Assembly: GCA_029582155.1 (NCBI GenBank)
Contig: CM055909.1
Span: 47,866,412 to 47,930,411 of the forward strand
From: Panopea generosa
Taxonomy: Eukaryota; Mollusca; Bivalvia; Adapedonta; Hiatellidae
Length of the DNA stretch: 64,000 bases
Direction of reading: 5' to 3'
A model generated the notes under the pieces. It was not told where the DNA came from. It made no database searches and worked only from the letters and a program-made list of their open reading frames with translations. This document shows positions 1 to 11,160 of the stretch, in pieces. The position numbers were made by a program, and so were the translations under genes. Within the stretch, counting starts at the first letter, position 1. Each line of letters starts with the position of its first letter.

Positions 1-220
1 TTGATAAAAGGGAAGTATAGACCGCGACCAAAGAAAGAACATAACAGACTCGGGTTCATTGTGTCTGTTCATGACGGGTACTGAAATATGCATTTAGATC
101 TATGATTGACGGGTCTTCTATAATTCTGTATTGAACAGTATTGAATAACTAATGTCAATCGTCCCATAGAATATGAACCGTGAACATGTAAATCGTGATT
201 GTAAACCGTTCTTAAACGAA
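1..220. other. Unique AT-rich flank, no gene seen
   Basis: Non-repetitive sequence before the first minisatellite. No splice-site-bounded reading frame, RNA gene or transposon end is visible. Confidence 0.5.
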
Positions 221-1555
221 ATATGTCTTGATACACTTGCGACTAATATTTTATAAACAGAGATATGATCGTAAACTACTTATACGAAATATGTCTTGTT
301 ACACTTGCAACCAATATAAAATAAACAGAGTTATGATCGTAAACTACTTATACGAAATATGTCTTGTTACACTTGCGCCCATTATGTTATAAACAGAGGT
401 ATGATCGTCAACTACTAATACAAAATATGTCTTGTTACACTTGCGACCATTATGTTATAAACAGAGGTATGATCGTAAACTACTCATACGAAATATGTCT
501 TTTTACACTTGCGGCCATTATGTCATAAACAGAGGTATGATCGTCAACTACTAATTGTTACATTTGCAACCATTATGACATAAAAAGCGGTATGACCGTA
601 AACTACTCATACAAAATATGTCTTGTTACACTTGCGACTATTATGACATAAACAGATGTATGATCGTAAACTACTCATATGGAATATGTTTTGTTGCACT
701 TGCGGTTTATATGGCATTAACAGAGGTATGATTGTAAACTACACTTGCAACCAGTATAACAGAAACAGTGATATGATCGTTAACTACTAATACGGAATAC
801 GTCGTGGTACACTTACGACCATTATGACTTAAACAAAGGTATGATCATAAACTACTTATACGAAATATGTCTTGTACACTGCGACAGTTATAACATAAAC
901 ATAGATATGATCGTTAACTACTTATACGAAATATGTCGTGTTACTCTTGCAACCAGTACGACATAAACAGTGGTATGGTAGTAAACTACGCATGCGAAAT
1001 ATGTCGTGTTACACTTGCGACCAGTATGACATAAACATAGGTATGATCGTAAAATACTCATACAAAATATGTCTTGTTACACTTGCAGCCAGTATGACAT
1101 ACACAGAGGTATGATCGTAAAATACTCATACAAAATATGTCTTGTTACACTTGCGACCAGTATGACATAAACAGAAGTATGATCGTTAAATACTCATACA
1201 ATATATGTCTTGTAACACTTGCGACCAGTATGACATAAACAGAGGTATGATAATACAAAATATTTCTTGTTACACTTGCGACCAGTATGACATAAACAGA
1301 GGTATGATCGTAAAATATTCATACAAAATATGTCTTGTTTTACTTGCGATCAATATGATATAAACAGAGGTATGATCGTAAACTAAATATTCAAAATGTT
1401 TGTTACAATTGCAACCATTATGACATAAACAGAAGTATGATCATTAATTACTAATACGAAATATGTCTTGTTACAGTTGCGACCAATACAACACAAACAG
1501 ATATAGGATCGTTAACTTCTTATACGAAATGTGTCTTGTTACATTTGCGACCAGC
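221..1555. repeat. Minisatellite of about 68-bp units (about 19-20 copies)
   Basis: Diverged head-to-tail units, each containing variants of GAAATATGTCTTGTTACAC, then TTGCGACCAxTATGACATAA, then ACAGAGGTATGATCGTAAAC. The spacing is close to 68 bp with frequent small indels, and some units are shortened (for example near 1240). No long reading frame crosses it. It is unrelated in sequence to the 94-, 75- and 102-bp arrays elsewhere in the window. Confidence 0.9.
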
Positions 1556-1839
1556 ATGGAATATACATAAGTTGTTTTCGAAACAGATAAATTCGGTTCA
1601 ATATATGTAAGCACACATTAAACATTTAAACTGCTGTTTCTTTATTTCAGAGAACGTTTAATATACTGAGACAATCCTAGAAAAAGCTTATGCTCACATT
1701 AGTGTACATCATATTGATATTGGGACATGTTTTTATATAAATATATATACATATATAACTAATAGTGAGAAAAATTTCTAATCACTCTTGTTAAGTTAAA
1801 GTATCCATAACGTACTGCTCAAAACGTGATGGCTGTTCG

Positions 1840-3812
1840 AGTAATGTTCTGGGCTTATAACCCATATGATTGTATTAATATTAGTATATATGTCTAACAT
1901 GCGATGTAATCAGTCAAAGGACACAGCCACCACAACAATGTTCTGGGCTTGTAACCGATATGATTGTATTAATATTAGTATATATGTATAACATGCGATG
2001 TAACCAGTCAAAGGACACATCCTCCACAACAATGTTCTGGGCTTGTAACCGGTATGTTTGTATTAATATTAGTATATATGTCTAACATGCGATGTAACCA
2101 GTCAAAGGACACATCTTCCACAACAATGTTCTGGGCTTGTAACCGGTATGTTTGTATTAATATTAGTATATATGTCTAACATGCGATGTAATCAGTCAAA
2201 GGACACATCTTCCACAACAATGTTCTGGGCTTGTAACCGGTATGTTTGTATTAATATTAGTATATATGTATAACATGCGATGTAATCCGTCAAAGGACAC
2301 ATCCTCCACAACAATGTTCTGGGCTTGTAACCGGTATGTTTGTATTAATATTAGTATATATGTCTAACATGCGATGTAATCAGTCAAAGGACACATCCAC
2401 CACAACAATGTTCTGGGCTTGTAACCGATATGATTGTATTAATATTAGTATATATGTCTAACATGCGATGTAACCAGTCAAAGGACACATCCTCCACAAC
2501 AATGTTCTGGGCTTGTAACCGATATGATTTTATTGATATTAGTTTATATGTATAACATGCGATGTAACCAGTCAAAGGACACTTCCTCCACAACAATGTT
2601 CTGGGCTTGTAACCGGTATGTTTGTATTAATATTAGTACATATGTCTAACATGCGATGTAACCAGCCAAAGGACACAGCCTCCACAACAATGTTCTGGGC
2701 TTGTAACCGATATGATTTTATTAATATTAGTTTATATGCATAACATGCAATGTAACCAGTCAAAGGACACAGCCACCACAACAATGTTCTGGGCTTGTAA
2801 CCGGTATGTTTGTATTAATATTAGTACATATGTCTAACATGCGATGTAACCAGCCAAAGGACACAGCCTCCACAACAATGTTCTGGGCTTGTAACCGATA
2901 TGATTGTATAAATATTAGTACATATGTATAACACGCGATGTAACCAACCAAATGACACATCCTCCACAACAATGTTCTGGGCTTGTAACCGATATTATTT
3001 TATTAATATAAGTATAATATATAACATGCGATGTAACCAGTCAAAGGACACAGCCACCACAACAATGTTCTGGGCTTGTAACCGATATTATTTTATTAAT
3101 ATTAGTACATATGTATAACATGCGATGTAACCAGTCAAAGGACACAGCCACCACAACAATGTTCTGGGCTTGTAACCGATATGATTTTATTAATATAAAT
3201 ATAATGTATAACATGCGATGTAACCAGTCAAAGGACACAGCCACCACAACCATGTTCTTGGCTTGTAACCGATATGATTGTATTAATATTAGTGTATATG
3301 TCTAACATGAGATGTAACCAGCCAAAGGACACATTTTCCACAACAATGTTCTGGGCTTATAACCGATATGATTGTATGAATATTAGTATATATGTATAAC
3401 ATGCGATGTAACCAGTCAAAGGACACATCCTCCACAACAATGTTCTGGGCTTGTAACCGATATGATTGTATTAATATTAGTATATATGTCTAACATGCGA
3501 TGTAATCCGTCAAAGGACACATCCTCCACAACAATGTTCTTGGCTTATAACCGATATGATTGTATGAATATTAGTATATATGTATAACATGCGATGTAAT
3601 CCGTCAAAGGACACATCCTCCACAATAATGTTCTGGGCTTGTAACCGATATGATTGTAGTAATATTAATATATATGTCTAACATGCGATGTAACCAGCCA
3701 AAGAACACATCCTCCACAACAATGTTCTGGGCTTATAACCGATATGATTGTATTAATATTAGCATATATGTCTTACATGCGATGTAATCAGTCATAGGAC
3801 ACAGCCAACATT
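1840..3812. repeat. Minisatellite of 94-bp units (about 21 copies)
   Basis: Regular 94-bp head-to-tail units. Each contains AACATGCGATGTAACCAG, a variable AAAGGACACAxCCxCCACAA segment, CAATGTTCTGGGCTTGTAACC, and an AT-rich TATTAATATTAGTATATATG tail. Units are well homogenised in the middle and more diverged at both ends, as expected from unequal exchange. The several reading frames of 60-70 codons on both strands here are translations of this repeat and not genes. Confidence 0.95.
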
Positions 3813-4829
3813 ACAGTCTAAACATACAGTTGTATATATTTCCAACAATAGATTGGAGTCCCGATCGCTCAACAACATTATGTGAGAAAGTATGAAGGTT
3901 ACTTGGTTATACGCAAATTCATTCTAAGGTTTACCTCCGCCAAAAAAAAACAACTGGATATGCCATATATAACCTGAAATGTGTAGAAAATAGCGTTAAA
4001 GCCAATTAAAAAATCAGCATTAAATTATACAAAAGAATATGCGTTATATAAAAGCCATATTTTTATTTCTAATATTATAATATTACTTTCGATCTATTCA
4101 AATACACTAACCTATTATTATGATATAAAACTGAAGTAGACTAAAAATTAACATCTACTTACTAAACATACTGATGTTGTTTTGTTTTTCTTATATCTCA
4201 GTATATTTAGATTCGTGTATTATAGTGTTTATGGTTAATATATATTTCCCCATTCTCCTAAAACCCCATTCAAAAAACAATTCGATCAGTTTGATAGTGT
4301 GAACAGTCTACCGAATTTTGCAAAACAAAATCTGTATTTATCAATAGTATATAAACCATTACGGATATTACAGAAATAAAAAAAAAAATCGGTAAATCAG
4401 CAATTTATATGCCCCCCTGTAATATATAACATTACCAGTAATATATCAATGATGAATTACGTAATTACCTCTTCAATAACCGTTTTTGCTGTATATATAA
4501 TTAAAAAAGGTAAAAACTGACAGCGTTATGAAGTGAATACTAACAGGTGTTGATACCCCTCAAGACGTATCATTGTTCTCAACGTATATAAAACATTTCA
4601 ATTTTAAATGTGTGCGCTACAGAACATCTACACTTGGATTGCTTAGGACGCTTGTTTCACCTAAATTATTTTGGTAATATTTAAATTTAATGATTCATTG
4701 GACGCTGTTATTTTGGACCTGTAACCATTCGTGTGACATCCTTATTGTTATTTAGTGAAACACTATACCATATACTATTACCTGGAAATTTGTAAACGGT
4801 TCTCTAGCATGTATTAATGAATGTGACTC
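3813..4829 (+). other. Spacer and leader block of unit 1
   Basis: AT-rich spacer (3813-4530), then a block that recurs upstream of other copies (near 25280, 40310 and 52610): an AACAGGTGTTG-like start, a TATAAA-like motif, an ACAGAATA/ACAGAACA motif, and a stretch with GACGCTGTTATxTTGGACC. Because coding exon 1 of the gene is preceded by a splice acceptor, a 5' non-coding exon should lie in or near this block. Its donor cannot be fixed from sequence alone. Confidence 0.45.
4585..4593 (+). promoter_or_regulatory. Candidate TATA box, unit 1
   Basis: TATATAAAA followed by CATTTCA. The TATAAACATTTCA core is kept at the matching place in units 3 and 5, about 3-4.5 kb before their start codons, and is degraded in unit 4. 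Conservation of position is the only support. Confidence 0.3.
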
Positions 4830-5250
4830 AGGGAACGGCTAAATATCATGAGATACCGTATAACTCCGACACTGTAAACAATGCAATGTAATTTTATGTA
4901 TGACTCAGGGAACGGCTCAATATCATGAGATACCGAATAACTCCGACACTGTAAACAATGCAATGTAATTTTAAGTGTGACTCAGGGAACGGCTCAATAT
5001 CATGAGATACCGAATAACTCCGACACTGTAAACAATGCTATGTATTTTTAAGTGTGACGTACGGAACGACCCAATATCATGAGATACCGAATAACTCCGA
5101 CACTGTAAACAATGCTATGTATTTTTAAGTGTGACGTACGGAGCTACTCAATATCATGAGATTCCATTAACTTTTACGCTGTTATGTTTTAAAGTGTTTA
5201 TCAGTGAACGGCTCACTATCATGAGATACTGTTAACTCGTAATCTATGTA
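4830..5250. repeat. 75/76-bp minisatellite, unit 1 (about 5-6 units)
   Basis: Short form of the repeat found upstream of every gene copy. Each unit holds AGTGTGACxCAGGGAACGGC, then TCAATATCATGAGATACC, then AACTCxGACxCTGTAAACAATGC. Units are lost gradually towards 5250. It lies between the leader block and the splice acceptor of coding exon 1, so it is probably in the 5' UTR intron or proximal promoter. Confidence 0.9.
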
Positions 5251-5589
5251 CTATTAAGCTAACTTTGTGTTATCATTTGTATGTATCATAATTCAAGAGT
5301 GACATTTTGAACGGTACCTACATATTCATGTATAATAATAGTCTGCAAAAATAGTAATTTATCAACTTATAATGTCGTTCATACACTATATAATGTACAA
5401 CTGTATCGCAACATACTGACAACTATTTTTGTATGATCTGAACTGAAGCTGCAAGAACCCGCACATTAGATAAACATATAACCATTATTGTCTTTTAGTG
5501 TTATACGAAATGCTTTAGTGGTTTGTTTATTCAAGTAAGTTTTGTTTCGTCCTTAATTAATTTTACTCTCATTTTGCTTTCAGAACAAC

Positions 5590-6934
5590 ATGTTTTCCGA
5601 AATAAGACGCAATGCTTTTGTTGTACTTTTATGTGTGCCCATCATGACACAGGTACATGGTATAAAACTGGAAAGAACTGAAAGGTAATTAACTATATTA
5701 CAGGGAAGTGTTAGCTTAGTTATGATATCATATTTCGTGAATCATTTCCAGTTCAGTTGATAAATATGAAAGCATTGATAATTTTACTCCACAATTGGAT
5801 TCAGGGCTATTGTTGCAAAGACATTAAGGTAAAGGCAACACAACAACAATCTATATGGTGCTTTTTGTTGGATTTACAAACACATACTACTACTACTATA
5901 AAGTTACGCTACTTTTGGTGACGATAACACGCTAATTGCAAAACTATTTTTAATATGGTTTAGCTTATAAGAAAACCCTCGTTTTATAAATACAGTAGAA
6001 CTTCCCATATTGCCATTTAATCTTTTTTTTTAAAATTTGGTTTAGATTAACAGGCAATAATCGTTTTATAAATACCTAGTACAAATTATTGGCCGGGAGA
6101 TGATTTTACACGCATTTGACTATTTAGAGCACATGACGGATCTACTCTTTAAAATAAAAACAGGCGCACGTCCCACAAACCCACGCTCCTTAAACTCAGA
6201 TTTTGTAGTGCTGCCCTTAAGTATGATTCCTCTAAACTGAAGTCCTGCAACTTGATTGTATATGGTTGTTTATGTTTCAGAGCAGTGGACGGTGTAACAG
6301 ATTATATGAGGCAGAGCTGGTCAATATGGTTTATAAGTTTGGATACCAACAAAGATGGATTTTTGTCTGTAATAGATCGGGATATGGAAATGTAATACAT
6401 TTAAGGAATTTATTTTATTTATCTAGCATTCATTCACTGACTTAAAGTGGATATGAGCATATAACATTCCCGAGGTAGTATTTTAATTCTTTAAGAGTTA
6501 TATCCCTTGTTCATAATTGTTTTGATTCCCTAAAAGGCTGAAAGTATCAAATCACTGAAGCTATCGTTTTACGTTTGTATGAGTATGTTAGTTCAAAAAA
6601 GGACAGAAATAAAGTATCGATCTGTTTTTATAATTATGACTCATGTCAGTAGCTGCGTAGATATTGTATTTCTTTCATTGATGGGGTTGAAGGCCATTAA
6701 CACATTTCAGGTTATTTATGTCATATCCGGTTTTATTGGCGGAGGAAGACCTCAGGATGATTCTGAAAAGAACCTGCATCCTTCCACAACTAACTGACAA
6801 ACTTTCTCACATAAATGTTTTGGATCGAGCGGTACTCGAACCTATGACCTTAGCGTGAGAGGCAAGTGATATTAAGACGGTGCCATACGCCACTCGGTCA
6901 CGGGGTTGGGCAGGTGTGTGTGAGGGGGGTTGGG

Positions 6935-6965
<31 letters not shown>

Positions 6966-7672
6966 GGTTGGGTTGTGCGTGTGTGGGGGAGGTGTGTGCT
7001 GGGTTTTGATGGTGGTCTTAATATCATGCTCTTGAATTTACATAATACTTTTTCATTAGATTCATATGGTAGTGATAAAATCGTTAATGGCAACGGAGGA
7101 CCCTCATATATTGTATCAAACAGACACCGACCTGAAATGACGAAAGCTGCTGATAAACGAAAAAAATCTCTACTAGTTTATTCCAACAGATCATCTTAAT
7201 TACTTTCAGAGACAGGTACACAGCAGCCTTTGAGTTGAGCCCTGAAAAGCTATCGGAAATGATCTATACAACTAACTTTTGGTGGGAGAAGTTCATATTA
7301 CAAGGTGACAACTCGAATGAAATTTCAAAAGAAGATTTCGTTCAATATCTAAGTAAAAGATATCTGGAGGACAAACAATTCAGAGCCAATGCTGTGGTCT
7401 TTCAAGAAATAATCAGTGAAATGATTGATGTCGATGAAGATGGGAAAATATCAAAGGATGAATTCTTGGCGCTGTACAAAGCTTTTAAATTTAAGCATAA
7501 AGGAATTATAGAAGAGTTTTTCTACGCATACAAACCTATTCATGATAAAGTACCAATGCAACAGATGGCTAGAGCATGGGCAGATTTTAATGCCGGTAAC
7601 CATAGAACAAATAATTTCGTAAGAAAATATATGATTAAAATACTTGGTTTGCAAGATCAGTTTACATACTGA
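5590..7672 (+). CDS. Secreted SCP-like EF-hand protein, copy 1 (3 exons)
   Basis: Coding exons are 5590-5684, 6281-6391 and 7210-7672 (669 nt, 222 aa), with GT/AG introns, both phase 2. The start is the ATG six bases after a splice acceptor (TTTGCTTTCAG), the same in all intact copies. Residues 1-24 look like a signal peptide (basic RR, hydrophobic FVVLLCV, cleavage after VHG). EF1 loop is 53-64 (D, N, D, G, S and an Asp at position 12). EF2, about 100-111, is degenerate with Gln first. EF3, 142-153, is canonical (DVDEDGKISKDE). EF4, about 194-205, lacks the last acidic residue. Four EF-hands with an aromatic FWWEKF helix before EF2 resemble sarcoplasmic calcium-binding proteins. The likely role is extracellular or secretory-pathway calcium binding, which is inference. 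Unlike its sisters, the exon 2 donor reads AAT|GT instead of AAG|GT, changing residue 69 from Arg to Ile. Confidence 0.9.
5993..6004 (+). mobile_element. Left-end remnant of the intron 1 MITE, copy 1
   Basis: CAGTAGAACTTC after a TA matches the first bases of the terminal inverted repeat of the MITE at 30179-30382. The rest of the element is missing. It sits at the same place in intron 1 as in copies 2 and 3, so it is a deletion remnant and not an independent insertion. Confidence 0.6.
6700..6905 (-). mobile_element. tRNA-derived SINE in intron 2, copy 1
   Basis: Read on the minus strand, a tRNA-like head near 6905 carries box A (GACCGAGTGG) and box B (AGGTTCGAGTACC). It is followed by a body with TGTCAGTTAGTTGTGGAAGG and a 3' part ending near TCTTCCTCCGCCAATAAAACC. 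The same element is recognisable at the same place in intron 2 of copies 2-5, so it inserted before the family expanded. This copy keeps the best box B. Confidence 0.7.
6906..7000. repeat. G-rich (TG)n microsatellite in intron 2
   Basis: A run of TG/GTG repeats with G tracts and GAGAGA at the tRNA-head end of the SINE. It is absent from the other copies, so it is a local expansion. The reading frames through it on both strands are low complexity. Confidence 0.85.
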
Positions 7673-8496
7673 TACATAAGGCTACAAAAACTTAATTTGG
7701 TGTATTCAATGCTAGAATATCCAAACGTTATCAGGTATATAATTATTTTAATAAAGCAATTGGTACGTAAAGATATTTGATTTTAAAAGACAAAAGACAA
7801 TTTACATTGTCATATATACGTGACAAAGTAGGTACATTTTTATTTTTCATTTATTTTCGTTTACTTAAAAGGACGACCGGCAGATCTGCCTTCATACCGG
7901 AGTATAATATTTTATTTCCATATTTGAATCATGCAAAAAGTGTAAGGTGGATAAATTATCAAAACTGCCATAAAGTGATCAAAAGTGTAAACGCTATACA
8001 TTTCTCTATGATAAAAAATTGAATGTTTAATAATGGATTATTTGCTTTGTTTATTTTCTTTGAATAAAGATATATAATCAAGTCATTGTTTGGAGTATAA
8101 TTCATTTCTCTTACACAGTCCTAAGTATCCATAGAGTCCTCATTGGTTTGAAGTAGGTAGTGTGAACGAACACGTACATGTATATATATCATATAAAAGA
8201 TAAAACAAAAAAAAATCCGCAATGTCCCTTTGTATATTTTGGTTATCATCTATTTATTATGTACTAAACGGAACAGCTAACCTGTCACTTTTATATTTCC
8301 AATATCTTTTTAAAATATGAATTGGTATACGACGTTAACAAGATATAATAATTATTTTTGTATTAATTTTGTGGCAAATAAGCGATATCATTAGAGTCAT
8401 TTTTAGACATGCATGTTATGTAAGACCTATTCTCGTTGAGATCACACGGTATTAGGTTTCTTAATGAAGATCCTAAAACAAATACAAGCTTTAAGG
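7673..8496 (+). other. 3' UTR and conserved downstream block of copy 1
   Basis: After the TGA comes sequence shared with all other units: a GACGxxCGGxAGGTCTGC segment near 7873, a TTTGCTTTGTTT-to-AATAAA block near 8041-8068, and a GTGTGAACGAACACG block near 8161. No further coding exon is visible. Confidence 0.6.
8063..8068 (+). terminator. Polyadenylation signal AATAAA, copy 1
   Basis: AATAAA within TTTGAATAAAxATATATAATC, about 390 bp after the stop codon. It is conserved in units 3, 4, 5 and the relic, but changed to AATAAT in pseudogene copy 2. An earlier AATAAA at 7750-7755 is a second candidate. Confidence 0.55.
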
Positions 8497-8553
8497 TACA
8501 CACAAATACATGAAATAAGACATTTGTTTTCATTATCAATCGTGGACCATTAC

Positions 8554-8587
<34 letters not shown>

Positions 8588-8730
8588 GTAATAATAATAA
8601 TAATAATAATAATATAATTATTATTATTATTATCATTATTATTATCATTATTATTATTATTATAGAAATAATAGTAATGGTCCACGATTGATAATGAAAA
8701 CAACTATCTTATTTCATGTATTTGTGTGTA
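8497..8730. repeat. 58-bp inverted repeat around a (TAA)n microsatellite
   Basis: The left arm (8497-8554) and right arm (8673-8730) are almost perfect reverse complements, with about three mismatches. Between them (TAA)n runs into (TTA)n, so the centre is itself palindromic. Units at about 36430 and 47170 carry only one arm followed by a short (TTA)n tract. The right arm is therefore a secondary inverted duplication, directly next to the retroelement fragment. Confidence 0.9.
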
Positions 8731-8744
8731 AATATGCAAGGTGT

Positions 8745-10178
8745 CTTGGCAGAGAGCGGTAGGGATTGTTTCCGGGACCCGGGCCAAATTGGGTGCGGAC
8801 TGCAGTGCCTCTGTCACCTGCAAGCGAGAAAGCTTATCACATATAACATTTTTCGAAGATGGAATATGTTTTGCAGCAAAACAGAAGTTGTGATCCAAAC
8901 CGTGAAGCACAATCACAATCATTCTAAGAAGCTTCATGATGAGAGGAAGTTAAGATGATTGTTTATTTATGCAATTTATGCAGAGATTATCACAAATGAA
9001 GAGAATATTCTTGTTTGCCCATTTGTGGCCAAATAAAAAGACTGCTAAAACAATAGGGTATAATTCAAGAATAGTAATATGTAACATTTTATAAATTTGA
9101 GTAAACGCAAGCAAATCCCTTTGTATTTGCAGCATCCGTATGCAGGGTCTAATGTGACGGACGAAATGAAACAATCTCCCGCCAAAATGGTACACCCATT
9201 AAAATTGCTTAAAAATGTTGACCAAAGCGCTAAGTCAGCACGTGCTGCTGTTGTGAGCTTAATGAAATGGTTTGGGTTTGTTTTACCTATTTTCAAGTCG
9301 TATAACCTTCGTAAGAAACACTTCCCCGGCTTAATAACCTTGCAAGCAAAATAAAGATGGCCCAGAAGACTTTGAAACTGACGTAGTCGAACTTTTTTCA
9401 TTTTCTTAACTTTGCTCAAAAGTAACTGTAAAGTGCGAAATTTTACATCATATCCTTTGTCAGTTCGACATTTTGTTGACAAGGGTCTGGATTAAGGACA
9501 TGTATTTAAACATTGAGGCAGCTTCAGAGTCATAGCGTTTGGTGTATATACTGGCATACAACTGAAAAGCTCTACACCAAGACAGAATGTTGTCGATCGA
9601 CTTGGAAGCCTGCCTCTGTACAGAGATCACTGTTTTGGAACTCGTTTGATGAATAGTTGTTTTTGTATGGGTATCAGACGACCCATAATACAACTTGGAT
9701 AAAGTCGATAAAGTCACGGTTCTAAATAGAATGGCGCGTTTTTTTTTTGTTTATGGACGGGTGGATTTGGGAAAATACCCCAATATCAGATTGAACTGTA
9801 GCAGGAACGTCCATATCCCCGCTAGACCCTGAATTCACACTTTTTGTTACTGTGGTATCAGACACAGAAATGACTGGTTGGTCAGATACACAATGAATAT
9901 CAGTTATAGTATTATTACTTATAGATGTAGATTGTTTCTGCAATATTGCTTGTGGTATGGAAACTGGAACACTGGGAGTGTCACTAATAAGTGTTCATAT
10001 TTCTTCCAGTACAGCTGGATCGCGAGATATAGCATCAGTTATCACGGATGCTAGTCGTGATGGTTGTGGATTGGATTTGCTGGCGTCAGACATTGTTCTG
10101 GTAGCCGTCCTAAAAGGTCCTTCAGTTGGAACCTTGCGCTTTGCAGAGAGCCCCGAACGTGGGTGAGTTTTAGGCATT
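8745..10178 (-). mobile_element. Degraded DIRS-like retrotransposon (gag-like plus RT/RNase H 3' part)
   Basis: On the minus strand, 10178-9460 encodes a gag-like region with ASVITDAISRDPAVLEEI and, in another frame, SWCRAFQLYASIYTKRY and EAASMFKYMSLIQTLV. Then 9482-9045 encodes the reverse transcriptase thumb, with FQSLLGHLYFACKVIKPGK, FLRRLYDL and ARADLALWSTFLSNFNG. Frames at 9195-8950 and 8937-8745 continue into RNase H (ELYPIVLAVFLFG, FICDN, AKHIPSSKN, DKLSRLQ). This order and these motifs are typical of DIRS-type RT/RNase H. The RT palm with its catalytic aspartates is missing between the gag-like part and the thumb. There are at least two frameshifts in RNase H, and no tyrosine recombinase is seen. 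It is a dead copy in the 3' flank of copy 1. The exact subgroup is uncertain. Confidence 0.75.
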
Positions 10179-10189
10179 ATACTAGAAAT

Positions 10190-10600
10190 ACATGAAACGA
10201 TATGTATAACATATGCGTATTAGCACAGAATGGTGGATTGGTGTAGTACATATCAGCACAAATGTAAGAAACTGTGCGTATCCGCACGAAATGGTGCTTT
10301 AACACGTCAGCATAAAATAGATAACATAAAATACCTGGGCATTGCCATGGTACATTATTATGGTATCAGTACAAATGGAAATGGATCAGCACAAAATGGT
10401 GCATTGACCCAGTACATATCAGTTAGAAATGAACACAAATAAAAAAGTGTGTATTAGCAGAAAAATAACACATGTGTGTATCAGCAAAACTTGTTTCATT
10501 GACAAAGTATATAACAGCATAAACATAAGAAAACTTCAATCAGCACAAAATGTGGCAATGACATTGTACAAATCAGCAAAAAGAATCGTCAAAAAAATCC
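10190..10600. repeat. Degenerate CAGCACAAAATGGTG-type tandem repeat
   Basis: Repeated but diverged motifs: ATCAGCACAAATG, CAGCACAAAATGGTGCATTG, TAGTACATATCAGCAC. The unit length is irregular. It follows the 5' side of the DIRS-like fragment and is absent from other units, so it may belong to that element. The 70-codon frame at 10230 is a repeat translation. Confidence 0.6.
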
Positions 10601-11160
10601 AACTTTAAACTTTACTTATTGGTGTATACAAAGGGAATGAAAACAAAAGTCGGGTCAAAATTATACATGCGTGAAAGGTCGACGATAAAAGTAGTACTAA
10701 TCCTATCACGGCACTGATTGGCTAAGGAGCGGCTATCGGGCCAGTTATATGTGTGTGTTTATCGCAGAGTGGTCAGTATGCTCCGAGGTCGTTATAGATT
10801 AGATTGAACACGTATGTACACATGTTGTCTACGTGACTCCCTACGCAGTCTGCCCTAAAGCTCCCCACATTTTACATTAAAGGTACATGATCACAAATAA
10901 TAGTTACAAACTAAAATACAATGAAATTGTCATATAAAATTAAATCAGTATATGATCACAAATATAAACAAATTTATATTTGTTTAACAACATAAATTAC
11001 TGTTTTTTCCTACAATATCCAATAGATTTGGTACAAAATCTCAACATTTACTACGTAGATCATTCCGTTGTTGTGCTATCTTAGAAATAACAAACATATC
11101 TTATACGTGTAATAAAGTGTTATAAGTGTTAATAAATAGCTAACAGAAGGACATATTTAA
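10601..11160. other. Insertion tail and return to shared unit sequence
   Basis: 10601-10990 has no counterpart in other units and no recognisable gene. From about 11000 the sequence again matches the 3' flank of copies 2 and 3 (for example CAACATTTACTxCGTAGAT), so the DIRS-related insertion ends near here. Confidence 0.5.

Noticed and set aside
221-1555. CRISPR-like regular repeats
   Set aside because: The repeats are contiguous diverged units without unique spacers, in eukaryotic DNA with introns and SINEs.
2384-3305. Several frames of 64-70 codons on both strands around 2.4-3.3 kb
   Set aside because: They are offset translations of the 94-bp minisatellite.
6579-7199. Small frames in intron 2 of copy 1, including the (TG)n stretch
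   Set aside because: They lie in a SINE and a microsatellite and have no counterpart in the other copies.
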